From: Deltaproteobacteria bacterium
GTDB taxonomy: Bacteria; Myxococcota; B64-G9
Length of the DNA: 35,384 bases
Assembly (NCBI GenBank): GCA_019314375.1
Contig: JAFCZJ010000037.1
Span: 1-35,384 of the forward strand
Direction: 5' to 3'
Shown here: positions 18,478 to 26,337 of the stretch, in pieces
How the letters are laid out: the number at the start of each line of letters is the position of its first letter
Numbering within the stretch: position 1 is the first letter of the stretch
Made by a program: the position numbers and the translations under genes
The notes under the pieces: generated by a model
The model's database searches: none
Seen by the model: the letters and a program-made list of their open reading frames with translations, nothing else
Told to the model about the DNA's origin: nothing

Positions 18478-19266
18478 ATGAGATTGTCAAAGAGCCTGCA
18501 GGTCTTGGCTGTTGTGGTGGCCCTTGGACTGGGTTTGGCTCTGGTAGCGACTGCTGCCGGCAGCGATGGCTCGGCGAAAGTGACTTACCTCAAGGGTAAG
18601 GTTTTTGTGACGCCGGACAAAGCCACCAAGGCGCGACAACTCAAGAAGGGAGACCAGGTAGGTCCCGGTGACTTGATTGAGACCAGCAAGAAAAGTCGCA
18701 TCGAGATCCGCCTGGCTGACAACAGCGCTATCCGTTTGGGATCCAAGTCGCGTTTGGTTTTGAAACAAGCCTTGTTCCCGAGTAAGACTCAAAAGAACGT
18801 TTCGGCCACCCTTTTGCGAGGGCAGGCCTATGCCGTGGTCAGCAAGCTGGTGGGCAAGGATTCCACCTTCGAAGTGAAGACGAGAACGGCCGTGGCGGGC
18901 GTTCGAGGCACTGCCTTCCGAATCAACGCATTGAAGGACAAAAGCACGGTGGTTAGGGTCTACACCGGGGCTGTGGCCGTTTCCAATGCGCCCCTTTATG
19001 CCAAGGCGGGCAAACCCAAGGCCTCCAGTGGCAAGTTCCAAATGCCTCGCCAGGGCGTAAAGCCAGGTGGTCCGGGTCGAGTCGTAGTGGCGGGGCCAAG
19101 CCAGGTCACGAAGAAAGAGTGGGAAACCATCGTGGCCAAGGCCATGCAAGAAGTTGTAGTAGGTGCCGACGGCAAGATTTCCAGTTCTGCTTTTGCAGGA
19201 GAGCCCAAAGAAGAAGAAGAGTGGGTGGCCTGGAACCAGAAGATGGACAAGAAGGCCGGATTTTAG
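18478..19266 (+). CDS. FecR-domain exported protein
   Basis: 262-residue protein with signal peptide (about 1-27, cleavage after TAA or nearby). A FecR domain (about 35-165) follows with the usual order: GKVFVTPDKATKARQLKKGDQVGPGDLIET, then RIEIRLADNSAIRLGSKSRLVL, and TRTAVAGVRGTAFRI. There is no transmembrane anti-sigma part and no sigma gene next to it. It therefore resembles the LysM/FecR-type periplasmic proteins of deltaproteobacteria rather than the FecI/FecR iron sensor. The C-terminal about 90 residues are basic and unrecognised. AGGAGG lies 5-6 bases before the ATG. It is the last gene of the four-gene operon. Confidence 0.85.
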   Translation: MRLSKSLQVLAVVVALGLGLALVATAAGSDGSAKVTYLKGKVFVTPDKATKARQLKKGDQVGPGDLIETSKKSRIEIRLADNSAIRLGSKSRLVLKQALFPSKTQKNVSATLLRGQAYAVVSKLVGKDSTFEVKTRTAVAGVRGTAFRINALKDKSTVVRVYTGAVAVSNAPLYAKAGKPKASSGKFQMPRQGVKPGGPGRVVVAGPSQVTKKEWETIVAKAMQEVVVGADGKISSSAFAGEPKEEEEWVAWNQKMDKKAGF

Positions 19267-19287
19267 CCGGCCCCGCAAAATCCTTTT

Positions 19288-20406
19288 ATGCACTCTGAGA
19301 ACAAGCCACTGATTCCGCGTTCTGTTTTCTATACCCTGGTTGGGGCAGGGCTCTTTCTGGGATTCATGTATCTTTTGGGCGGCATTTTGGCGCCCATCCT
19401 CTTGGCTTTTCTTCTGGCCTATCTTTTTGATCCGCTCGTTGGATTTCTTGCTCGCAAGAAAATTCCCCGCGCGGCCGGTAGCGCCATCTGCCTGGTCATC
19501 ATGATCATCGCCACCACCAGCCTGGCCGCTTTGATTCTGCCCGCCTTGCAAAAGGAAATCCGATCGGTGGCCGGTAAGTTGCCTGATTATGCGCGCACCA
19601 TCCAGGATCGCGGCATCCCCTGGGTGGAAGGTGTCCTGGGAGTCGACCTGCCGGAAACCATCTCGGAGGCTCTGACCGACGCGCAAGAGCAGCTTGGTGG
19701 TCAGGTGGGTAGCAAGCTGGGCAAATTGGCGGGACCTGTCAGCTCGCTGCTGAAGGGGATGCTGAGCGGCACCTTGAATCTGCTCTCAAAGCTGATCTAT
19801 CTGATCATCATTCCTTTGTTCATGTTTTACTTTCTGAAGGACTACCAACAGATCCTGGCTTGGTTCGGCAAGCAGATTCCTCCACGTTTTCGAGAGCAGG
19901 TGGGGGTCATTTTCATGGAAGTGGACGAGGTCTTGGCGGGCTTCGTGCGGGGTCAGCTTACCATTTGTTCCATCCTGGCGATAATATACAGCGTGGCCCT
20001 GTCCATCATCGGCGTCAACGCCGCCATCACCATCGGCATCATCGCCGGCCTCTTTAACCTGGTTCCATACTTGGGCACGGTAACCGGCCTGCTGCTGTCT
20101 TTTCTTTTCCTCCTCCTGGAGGGGGCTGCCTGGACTGACTATGCCGTGGTGGCAACGTTATTTGGCGTTGTGTCGATTCTGGATGGACTATTGATGACCC
20201 CTCGAATTTTGGGAAACAAACTGGGGTTGGCTCCCGTGGTGGTCATTCTGGCCATCCTGGCATTCGGCGAGGTGTTTGGATTCGTCGGCGTCCTGATGGC
20301 CGTACCGGCCACCGCAGTGGGAAAGGTCCTCGTCAAGAGGGCCCTGGAGGCATATCGCGACAGCCGTTTGTATCAGGGCGCTGATGGAGCAGACCAAGCC
20401 GCATGA
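19288..20406 (+). CDS. AI-2E family transporter (PerM/YdiK-like)
   Basis: 372-residue inner-membrane protein with about eight hydrophobic segments: two near the N-terminus (about 10-30, 33-50), one at 63-90, one near 170-190, and a dense C-terminal group (about 215-345). The family's central loop is visible (FGKQIPPRFREQVGVIFMEVDEVLAGFVRGQL), as is the later PYLGTVTGLLLSF. The family includes an autoinducer-2 exporter and ion/permease-like members, so substrate is open. No clear ribosome site precedes ATG 19288, 21 bases after the FecR gene; it may rely on coupling. The stop overlaps the next gene start (ATGA). Confidence 0.88.
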   Translation: MHSENKPLIPRSVFYTLVGAGLFLGFMYLLGGILAPILLAFLLAYLFDPLVGFLARKKIPRAAGSAICLVIMIIATTSLAALILPALQKEIRSVAGKLPDYARTIQDRGIPWVEGVLGVDLPETISEALTDAQEQLGGQVGSKLGKLAGPVSSLLKGMLSGTLNLLSKLIYLIIIPLFMFYFLKDYQQILAWFGKQIPPRFREQVGVIFMEVDEVLAGFVRGQLTICSILAIIYSVALSIIGVNAAITIGIIAGLFNLVPYLGTVTGLLLSFLFLLLEGAAWTDYAVVATLFGVVSILDGLLMTPRILGNKLGLAPVVVILAILAFGEVFGFVGVLMAVPATAVGKVLVKRALEAYRDSRLYQGADGADQAA

Positions 20407-21473
20407 GTCTTCAACGACTGCGACTGATTCTTAGTGATTTTCACCTTGGCAATGGTCGCCATCGTGACGACGGTACCATCAACCCATTAGAGGACTTTTC
20501 CTGTGATCAGGAGTTCGTCGAGCTCTTGACTTACTACGACAGGGAAAAATCTGAAGCCGATCTGGAGTTGGTCCTCAACGGGGACTTTTTCAACATGATT
20601 CAGTTGGAGCCTTCGGAACAGGAACTGGGAATCCTGACTGAACGATCCGCTGTTGAGAAGATGAAAGCCATCTTGGCTGGTCATCCAGAGATCATCAGCA
20701 TCCTCAGAAGTTTTAATGCTTCAGATAAGCGCCGGATCGTTTTCGTCATGGGCAACCACGATCCTCAACTAATCTGGACGGCGGTGCAGGGTTTGTTGCG
20801 CGAGGCCATCGAAGGAGAGCTTGTCTTCGTTGATGACACCTATGTAGTCGACGGCGTGCATATCGAGCACGGACACCAGATCGAAAATATTTTTCGCATG
20901 GAGAAGGAACGATATTTTTTGACCAAGGGCTATCCGGAGCCTGTGCTTAATCTCCCCTGGGGTGTGTTTTTCGTCAAAGACCTGCTTTATCGGCTCAAGC
21001 GCAGGAGACCTTATGTGGACAAGGTCCGACCCTACGGCAAATTTTGGCGCTGGTGTTTTTTTAACGATTTTTTCTTTGGTGTTTTTGCCGCCATTCTCTA
21101 TATCGGGTTCATTTTCAAAACTCGATTCAGTAGGCTTCCTTTGAAGAGGGCAGGGGCCTTCCACGGATTCAAGGCGATTTTCAATCTCAGCGCATCACCG
21201 ACTTTGACCGAGGATGCTGCTCTGATCTTGCAAGGAGAGGACTGCAAACTGGTCGTGTTGGGTCATACCCACATTCCCATTCATATTCGTCTCGCTGGAG
21301 GAGAGTACATCAATCCCGGGACCTGGAATGACGTCACCTATCTCGACTTGCAAAACCTTGGGCATCGAAGAAAGCTGTACTATGTACTGGTTGAGTTGAA
21401 AGAAGAAGGACCCAATGGGAAACTCTATGAGTGGCATGGACGGCAGTTGCCTTTTTCCGAGGCTCGTTTGTGA
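20403..21473 (+). CDS. Calcineurin-like metallophosphoesterase, LpxH-like fold
   Basis: 356-residue phosphoesterase. All metal-binding blocks are present in order: SDFHLGN (D-x-H), LNGDFFNM (GD), MGNHDPQ (GNHD), EHGH and LGHTHIPI (GHTH). These hold two divalent metals for hydrolysis of a phosphate ester. A hydrophobic segment near residues 217-238 (FFNDFFFGVFAAILYIGFIF) suggests membrane association. The fold is shared by UDP-2,3-diacylglucosamine pyrophosphatases, but the protein is longer than LpxH (about 240 residues), so the substrate is not assigned. The start overlaps the transporter stop and lacks its own ribosome site, consistent with coupled translation. Confidence 0.85.
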   Translation: MSLQRLRLILSDFHLGNGRHRDDGTINPLEDFSCDQEFVELLTYYDREKSEADLELVLNGDFFNMIQLEPSEQELGILTERSAVEKMKAILAGHPEIISILRSFNASDKRRIVFVMGNHDPQLIWTAVQGLLREAIEGELVFVDDTYVVDGVHIEHGHQIENIFRMEKERYFLTKGYPEPVLNLPWGVFFVKDLLYRLKRRRPYVDKVRPYGKFWRWCFFNDFFFGVFAAILYIGFIFKTRFSRLPLKRAGAFHGFKAIFNLSASPTLTEDAALILQGEDCKLVVLGHTHIPIHIRLAGGEYINPGTWNDVTYLDLQNLGHRRKLYYVLVELKEEGPNGKLYEWHGRQLPFSEARL

Positions 21474-21503
21474 TGGGTGAAGGCAGGAGGTAGACTCCAA
21501 ATC

Positions 21504-22343
21504 ATGAGACTTTCTTTCAGGATTGTTGTTTGGGCGTCGTTGTTTTTGGGACTGATGAAGCCGGCTTATGCTGACTTCGATTTGCCTCTCTTGTATCCTG
21601 TGACGAAGATTTTGTCCGTCAGTGATGCGATTGCCCCTTCGGATTTGGCAAGGCTCAAGGGCGTCAAGAATGTTTTGTTGTTGGTACGCATGGAGCGGGG
21701 CAACATGCTGAGGGAAAGCACGCTAAAGGTTCTGAATCAAGATTTCACAGGGGTCATGAAACGCATGGTCCTGACAGGCCCCTTGCTCTCCGTACATGTA
21801 GAGCAACTCAGGCGTCTGGACCGATTTGAGGTGGTTTTTCCTTTGGATGAGTTGGACGACGCCAACTTGATAACGCTGTCTAAGCTGGGGCCGGTTCGCA
21901 AGTGGCTTGTCCTGTCACCCAGCTTTAATCCAGAATCTCTGCTGCGACTCAAAACCATAAAACATACTAAATTTGTTGTCAGGGTTCCTAAATCCGGCCT
22001 CACTCATGAGCAGCTTCGTTTTCTGGAATGCCAGCAATCTGGCAAGGTGCATTTCGTATTGCCCTGGGATGTAACGATCACGAACCTGCATTCCCTTCTG
22101 GGCTGTCGCCGTCTGGGATTGCAGTTGGAGAGCAAAAAAAACAGGCTAAATGGCAAGTTGTTGAATATTATCAAAGACCTGAGAGGAGTTGAGCCGGTCA
22201 TCGTGCTGAATGGCAGACTCTCCTTGTCAGACATCAAATCATTGAGCCGTTTGGAGTATTTCATTTTGCAAGTTGAACTGGGCAAGGGAAAGGACTACAC
22301 CCCGGGTTTGGTGTCTTTTCTCAATGCCATCGCACCCCCATAA
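21504..22343 (+). CDS. Exported protein of unknown function with repeated leucine-rich-like units
   Basis: 279-residue protein with signal peptide (residues 1-24, cleavage after AYA). The mature part shows about eight loosely repeating blocks of 20-26 residues with alternating 'L-x-x-L-x-x-(V/L)-x-x-(V/L)-x-(V/L)' spacing (for example LARLKGVKNVLLLV, LITLSKLGPVRKWLVL, LLRLKTIKHTKFVV, IKSLSRLEYFILQV). This suggests a solenoid, but no named leucine-rich repeat is matched. ATG 21504 follows AGGAGG at a long distance (13 bases); GTG 21477 is an alternative without a site. It is 30 bases after the phosphoesterase gene. Confidence 0.65.
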   Translation: MRLSFRIVVWASLFLGLMKPAYADFDLPLLYPVTKILSVSDAIAPSDLARLKGVKNVLLLVRMERGNMLRESTLKVLNQDFTGVMKRMVLTGPLLSVHVEQLRRLDRFEVVFPLDELDDANLITLSKLGPVRKWLVLSPSFNPESLLRLKTIKHTKFVVRVPKSGLTHEQLRFLECQQSGKVHFVLPWDVTITNLHSLLGCRRLGLQLESKKNRLNGKLLNIIKDLRGVEPVIVLNGRLSLSDIKSLSRLEYFILQVELGKGKDYTPGLVSFLNAIAPP

Positions 22344-22368
22344 ATACGCCTCGAACTGAACGAAATCC

Positions 22369-22397
22369 TTGACAATCAACGGATTGATTGGTAGCTA
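22369..22397 (+). promoter_or_regulatory. Candidate promoter for tRNA-Val
   Basis: Perfect TTGACA (22369-22374), a 17-base spacer and TG-G-TAGCTA (poor -10, extended form). It lies about 50 bases before the tRNA gene and 25 bases after the preceding stop. Confidence 0.4.
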
Positions 22398-22444
22398 TGG
22401 CGCTCGTTTGGGAGCCCTGATGGCTCTTTTGATGTTTGGAATGA

Positions 22445-22516
22445 AGGCGCGTAGCTCAGGGGGAGAGCGCTACCTTGACACGGTAGAAGTCGGTGGTTCA
22501 AAACCACTCGTGCCTA
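22445..22516 (+). tRNA. tRNA-Val, anticodon GAC
   Basis: 72-base cloverleaf. The acceptor stem AGGCGCG/CGTGCCT has one G-U pair. The D arm is GCTC/GAGC. The anticodon arm CTACC-TTGACAC-GGTAG puts GAC at positions 34-36. The T arm GGTGG-TTCAAAA-CCACT has one G-U pair. Discriminator A is followed by TCC, so the CCA end is not encoded and must be added by CCA-adding enzyme. Confidence 0.92.
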
Positions 22517-22522
22517 TCCAAC

Positions 22523-22564
22523 ACGCCGGGTCCACCCCCCCGGGGGGTGGACTTGGCGTTTTTT
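22523..22564 (+). terminator. Strong intrinsic terminator after tRNA-Val
   Basis: An 11-bp G/C-rich stem (GTCCACCCCCC 22530-22540 with GGGGGGTGGAC 22542-22552) is extended at its base by ACGCC/GGCGT. It is followed by six T (22559-22564). It ends 25 bases before the thrS start. Confidence 0.85.
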
Positions 22565-22589
22565 GTAAGATTGTAAGAGGCGTAGGCTT

Positions 22590-24539
22590 GTGTCTGAGAT
22601 TCAAGTGACATTGCCCGACGGAAGTATTAAGACACTTCCATTGGGCGCGAGCGTTTTCGAGGTGGCGCAAGCCATTGGACCGGGCCTTGCCAAGGCCGCT
22701 GTGGCTGGTGTGGTCGACGGAAACACGGTGGACCTTTCTTGTTCGCTCAACGCGAATGCGAAGGTGTCCATCATCACCGCCACAAGTCCTGAAGGACTGA
22801 GCATCATTCGACATTCCGCGGCACATGTGATGGCCGGGGCGGTCAAGGACCTCTTTCCGGATGCCAAGGTCACCATCGGTCCGGCGGTCGACGATGGGGT
22901 CAACGGTTACTATTACGATTTTGATTTCGATCGGGGCTTCACGGAAGAAGATCTGCAGCGCATCGACAAACGCATGCAGGAAGTAATCGCTAAGGACATC
23001 CCCTTCGAACGGCAGGAACTGAGCAGAGACGAGGCACAGGCCTTGTTTGATGGGATGGGTGAGAGCTACAAGCTTGAATTGCTGGACGCCATCGATCCAG
23101 AGGAGGCGGTTTCCATCTACAAGCATGATGGATTCGTAGACCTTTGTCGTGGCCCCCATCTGCCTTCCACGGGTCACGTCAAGGCCTTCAAGTTGATGAG
23201 TGTGGCTGGGGCCTATTGGCGTGGTGATGCAAGAAACAAGATGTTGGCTCGGATTTATGGAACAGCCTTTGCGTCGCCAAAGGAGCTGAAAAAGCACTTG
23301 GCTCGTATCGCCGAAGCACGCAAGCGAGATCATCGGGTGCTGGGCAAGCAGTTGGACCTCTTCAGCTTTTCTCCTGAAGTCGGTGCTGGCTTGGTCCTGT
23401 GGCATCCCAAGGGCGCTCGCGTTCGCTATTTGATCGAGGAGTTCTGGCGCCGGTCGCATTTTGCATTCGGTTACGAGTTGGTCAACACCCCTCATGTGGG
23501 TAAGGCGCAGCTTTGGAAGACCAGCGGGCATTTGGATTTCTACGCTGAGAACATGTATTCCCCGATGGACGTCGACGGCAATCCTTACTACGTCAAGCCG
23601 ATGAATTGTCCATTCCACATTGAGATTTATAAGTCGAGTCTCAAAAGCTACCGGGATCTGCCGGTGCGCTTCGCTGAGTTGGGCACGGTGTATCGCTATG
23701 AGGCTTCCGGGGTGCTTCACGGCCTGATGCGCGTTCGTGGCTTCACTCAGGATGATGCCCACATATTTTGCAGCGAAGATCAGCTGAACGCAGAGATTCG
23801 TCGTTGCCTGCAGCATACCTTCTACCTCTTGCGGGCTTTTGGTTTTGATGATTTCCAGATTTTTTTAAGCACCCGTCCTGAGAAATTCGTGGGTGCCGAG
23901 ACGGATTGGGAGAAAGCCACCGCGGCCTTGAAAGAGGCATTGGAAGCCGAAGACCTGTCTTACGAAATCGATCCGGGCGAAGGTGTGTTTTATGGGCCCA
24001 AGATCGATATTAAGATCCGAGACAGTTTGCAACGGACTTGGCAGTGCACCACGATTCAAGTGGATTTCAACTTGCCCGAGCGATTCAACGTGGAATACGT
24101 CGATGGAAACAACGAGCGGGTGCGGCCGTTTATGGTGCATCGGGCCTTGCTTGGTTCCTTGGAGCGGTTTTTTGGGGTCTTGATAGAGCATCATGCAGGC
24201 CGGTTCCCGACCTGGTTGGCACCAGTGCAAGCGACGGTGATCCCGTTGACCCAGGATCAAAGTGAATTTGGTATGCAGGTGCTCGCGCGACTGAAGGCCG
24301 CTGGGCTGAGGGCCAAAATCGACGATCGAAACGAAAAGCTGGGCTTCCGTATTCGTGAAGCCCAGTTGGAGAAGATTCCTTTTATGCTGGTGGTCGGCGC
24401 CAAGGAAGTGGAGCAGGGTGGTGTGGCTCTGCGGGTCGGCCGAGGTGTGGATGAGGGTTTTTTGTCCCTGGACGAGGCGGTGGCGCGCCTGGCTCAGGAT
24501 GCAGCTTGGCCACCGGATCCTAAAATTGAGGAGGTGTAG
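22590..24539 (+). CDS. thrS: Threonyl-tRNA synthetase
   Basis: 649-residue class II synthetase that charges tRNA-Thr in the cytosol. The TGS domain covers about residues 1-62. The editing domain has the HxxxH pair H75/H79 (RHSAAHVM). The catalytic core has zinc ligands C340 (PMNCPFH), H391 (DDAHIF) and H517 (MVHRALLGS), each six positions beyond the E. coli residues. An anticodon-binding domain occupies about 535-640. The start is GTG 22590, with AGAGG 9 bases upstream. Only 25 bases separate it from the terminator of tRNA-Val. It overlaps infC by one base (TAGTG), leading the translation operon thrS-infC-rpmI-rplT. Confidence 0.97.
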   Translation: MSEIQVTLPDGSIKTLPLGASVFEVAQAIGPGLAKAAVAGVVDGNTVDLSCSLNANAKVSIITATSPEGLSIIRHSAAHVMAGAVKDLFPDAKVTIGPAVDDGVNGYYYDFDFDRGFTEEDLQRIDKRMQEVIAKDIPFERQELSRDEAQALFDGMGESYKLELLDAIDPEEAVSIYKHDGFVDLCRGPHLPSTGHVKAFKLMSVAGAYWRGDARNKMLARIYGTAFASPKELKKHLARIAEARKRDHRVLGKQLDLFSFSPEVGAGLVLWHPKGARVRYLIEEFWRRSHFAFGYELVNTPHVGKAQLWKTSGHLDFYAENMYSPMDVDGNPYYVKPMNCPFHIEIYKSSLKSYRDLPVRFAELGTVYRYEASGVLHGLMRVRGFTQDDAHIFCSEDQLNAEIRRCLQHTFYLLRAFGFDDFQIFLSTRPEKFVGAETDWEKATAALKEALEAEDLSYEIDPGEGVFYGPKIDIKIRDSLQRTWQCTTIQVDFNLPERFNVEYVDGNNERVRPFMVHRALLGSLERFFGVLIEHHAGRFPTWLAPVQATVIPLTQDQSEFGMQVLARLKAAGLRAKIDDRNEKLGFRIREAQLEKIPFMLVVGAKEVEQGGVALRVGRGVDEGFLSLDEAVARLAQDAAWPPDPKIEEV

Positions 24540-25210
24540 TGAACTCATTTGACCGTCGTTCTCGTGGGCCGAAAGAGCCTGCGACCAAGATCAATAGACA
24601 AATTCGAGCCCGGGAGTTGCGGGTGATTGGTGATGATGGCGAGCAGTTGGGTATTCTGTCCCTGAATGAAGCCATCGAACTCGCGGAGAACAATGGTTTG
24701 GATTTGGTGGAGGTCTCATCAACTTCTCGGCCACCGGTATGTCGGATCATGGACTACGGGAAGTTCAAGTACAATCAGAAGAAGAAGGAACGTAGCGCCA
24801 AGCGACACCAGGCCAGTCAACAAATGAAGGAAGTCAAGCTCCGACCCAAGACGGAAGAGCACGACTATAATTTCAAGTTAAAGCACATCACGCGCTTTTT
24901 GATGGAAGGCAACAAGGTCAAAGTCACCGTTCGATTCCGGGGCCGTGAAATGGCCCACAAGGGAATTGGTGTGGAGTACCTCAACCGCATCAGCAAAGAC
25001 GTTGGTGATTTGGCGCAAGTGACGAGCCCTCCATCCATGGAAGGACGCTTGCTCCACATGGTGCTGGCACCCAGCCCCAAGGCGCTGGTGATCAAGCGCT
25101 CCAAGGACGAAGAGAGAGCACGAGCCAAAGAGAGCAAGCAGGATAAGGACAAAGACTCAAATAGGGAAAAAGACCTAAAGAAGGATATGGACAAGACGGA
25201 TTCGGAGTGA
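24539..25210 (+). CDS. infC: Translation initiation factor IF-3 with charged tail
   Basis: 223-residue initiation factor. The N-terminal domain (about 15-85) includes INRQIRARELRVIGDDGEQLG and VCRIMDYGKFKY. The C-terminal domain (about 95-180) includes KEVKLRPKTEEHDYNFK and VTVRFRGREMAHKGIG. The body matches the family (about 180 residues). A tail of about 37 residues made mostly of Lys, Asp, Glu and Arg follows, which many IF-3 proteins lack. The start is GTG 24539, inside the thrS stop, with AGGAGGT 4 bases upstream. It therefore has a strong ribosome site but a non-AUG start, as is common for infC. Confidence 0.96.
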   Translation: MNSFDRRSRGPKEPATKINRQIRARELRVIGDDGEQLGILSLNEAIELAENNGLDLVEVSSTSRPPVCRIMDYGKFKYNQKKKERSAKRHQASQQMKEVKLRPKTEEHDYNFKLKHITRFLMEGNKVKVTVRFRGREMAHKGIGVEYLNRISKDVGDLAQVTSPPSMEGRLLHMVLAPSPKALVIKRSKDEERARAKESKQDKDKDSNREKDLKKDMDKTDSE

Positions 25211-25242
25211 ATACCGTTGGGTCCTGCCAGGAGGAATGAAGC

Positions 25243-25440
25243 ATGCCTAAGATGAAAACGAACCGAGCAGCCGCCAAACGATTCAAGGTGACCAAGAGTG
25301 GCAAGGTCAAGGCCAAGTGCTCAAAAATGCGCCACATTTTGTCCACCAAATCAACCAAGGTTAAGCGTGGCCTGCGCAAGTCCAAGCTTGTGAGCAAAGC
25401 CGATCTCAAGCAGGTGCGGCGTCTGTTGCCGTACGCCTGA
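25243..25440 (+). CDS. rpmI: Ribosomal protein L35
   Basis: 65-residue basic protein of the large ribosomal subunit. It begins [20 protein letters not shown], the standard L35 start, and its C-terminus has the usual Lys/Arg-rich helix ([21 protein letters not shown]). AGGAGG lies 8 bases before the ATG. It sits between infC and rplT, the conserved order, so the IF-3/L35/L20 operon is intact. Confidence 0.97.
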   Translation: MPKMKTNRAAAKRFKVTKSGKVKAKCSKMRHILSTKSTKVKRGLRKSKLVSKADLKQVRRLLPYA

Positions 25441-25464
25441 TAGCAGAAGGAATCGAGGAACAAG

Positions 25465-25812
25465 ATGCCCAGAGCAACGAATGCTCCGGCGCGCAGGCGT
25501 CGGCGAAAGAAAGTACTCAAGCAGGCTCGCGGTTTTTATGGCGGTCAGAGCAAATCATTCCGAGTCGCGGCGCATAAGGTCAAGCATGCCTTGGCCTTTG
25601 CCTACGTGGGGCGCAAGGTCAAGAAGCGCGAATATCGTTCCTTGTGGAATGTTCGCATCAACGCGGCGACCCGTTTGCATGGTTTGTCTTACAGCAAGTT
25701 CATCCATGGTCTGAGTAAGGCCGGCGTGGAGTTGGATCGCAAGGTGCTTGCCGATATCGCTTTGCATGACCCAGATGGTTTCGCCAAGATCGTAGACGTG
25801 GCGCGCGTTTAA
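25465..25812 (+). CDS. rplT: Ribosomal protein L20
   Basis: 115-residue 23S rRNA-binding protein needed early in assembly of the large subunit. The typical N-terminus (MPRATNAPARRRRRKKVLKQ) leads to ARGFYGGQSKSFRVA, and the globular domain contains LWNVRINAATRLHGLSY. In other bacteria L20 represses its own operon by binding the leader; no such leader pseudoknot could be recognised here by eye. The gene starts 24 bases after rpmI with GAGGAAC as ribosome site. Confidence 0.97.
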   Translation: MPRATNAPARRRRRKKVLKQARGFYGGQSKSFRVAAHKVKHALAFAYVGRKVKKREYRSLWNVRINAATRLHGLSYSKFIHGLSKAGVELDRKVLADIALHDPDGFAKIVDVARV

Positions 25813-25819
25813 GGATGCG

Positions 25820-26200
25820 ATGAACGAAGCAACCACGGATAGCCTTCCCGACAAGATCTATTTCAAGATCGGAGAGGTGGCTGAAATCGTTGGCGTGGAG
25901 CCCTATGTGCTTCGCTACTGGGAAACAGAATTTCCAGCCCTGAAGCCATCCAAATCCAGATCTCAGCAGCGGATGTATCGGAAGCGCGACGTGGAATTGC
26001 TGCTCAAGATCAAGAAACTGCTTTACGAAGACATGTACACGATCGCGGGAGCAAAACGACAGCTCTTGCGCGGGGGCGAGAAATCGCCCATAGCCCAAAT
26101 GAACCTTCAACTTCCTGAACGGCGTGAAAGCGATTTGCTCAAGAAGATGGAGAAAGAGCTCGGCGAGCTGCTTATATTTGTCGAGTCTACCAAGGCCTGA
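25820..26200 (+). CDS. MerR-family transcriptional regulator
   Basis: 126-residue regulator. A MerR-type winged helix-turn-helix is at residues 10-80 (FKIGEVAEIVGVEPYVLRYWETEFPAL, then RMYRKRDVELLLKIKKLLYEDMYTIAGAKRQL). A short helical tail (about 100-126) replaces the effector domain and probably forms the dimer coiled coil. No metal or ligand cysteines are visible. MerR proteins of this subtype usually lie after pheT/ihfA in deltaproteobacteria; here the gene starts only 7 bases after rplT. A perfect palindrome lies in the promoter spacer of the downstream tRNA-Pro gene, a position typical of MerR operators. Confidence 0.88.
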   Translation: MNEATTDSLPDKIYFKIGEVAEIVGVEPYVLRYWETEFPALKPSKSRSQQRMYRKRDVELLLKIKKLLYEDMYTIAGAKRQLLRGGEKSPIAQMNLQLPERRESDLLKKMEKELGELLIFVESTKA

Positions 26201-26217
26201 TGTTGAGTGGTTTCCAT

Positions 26218-26246
26218 TTGACAGTCCCAATTGGGACGAGTATATT
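26218..26246 (+). promoter_or_regulatory. Near-consensus promoter of tRNA-Pro
   Basis: TTGACA (26218-26223), 17-base spacer and TATATT (26241-26246; 5/6). Transcription would start near 26253, 8 bases before the mature tRNA. Confidence 0.8.
26224..26237. promoter_or_regulatory. Perfect 14-bp palindrome in the promoter spacer (candidate operator)
   Basis: GTCCCAATTGGGAC starts directly after the -35 box and ends 3 bases before the -10 box. Regulators of the MerR family bind such palindromes between -35 and -10, and a MerR-type gene ends just upstream. The 17-base spacing differs from the 19-20 usual for MerR-activated promoters, so repression is more likely than activation. Confidence 0.55.
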
Positions 26247-26260
26247 CGGGTCCGCTTTTC

Positions 26261-26334
<74 letters not shown>

Positions 26335-26337
26335 TCC

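Noticed and set aside
18478..19266. FecI/FecR iron-signalling pair
   Set aside because: No sigma factor or TonB receptor is adjacent and the protein has a cleavable signal peptide rather than an anti-sigma membrane arrangement.
18487..19686. 399-codon open frame antisense to the FecR gene and transporter
   Set aside because: It spans two convincing plus-strand genes and the translation has no signal peptide or domain; it is a product of codon bias.
22517..22589. T-box riboswitch before thrS
   Set aside because: The only structure is a simple terminator hairpin; the space is far too short for a T-box and no specifier or T-box sequence is seen.
22470..23816. 448-codon open frame antisense to thrS
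   Set aside because: It lies opposite a certain gene, includes the antisense of tRNA-Val and its terminator, and has no recognisable domain or ribosome site.
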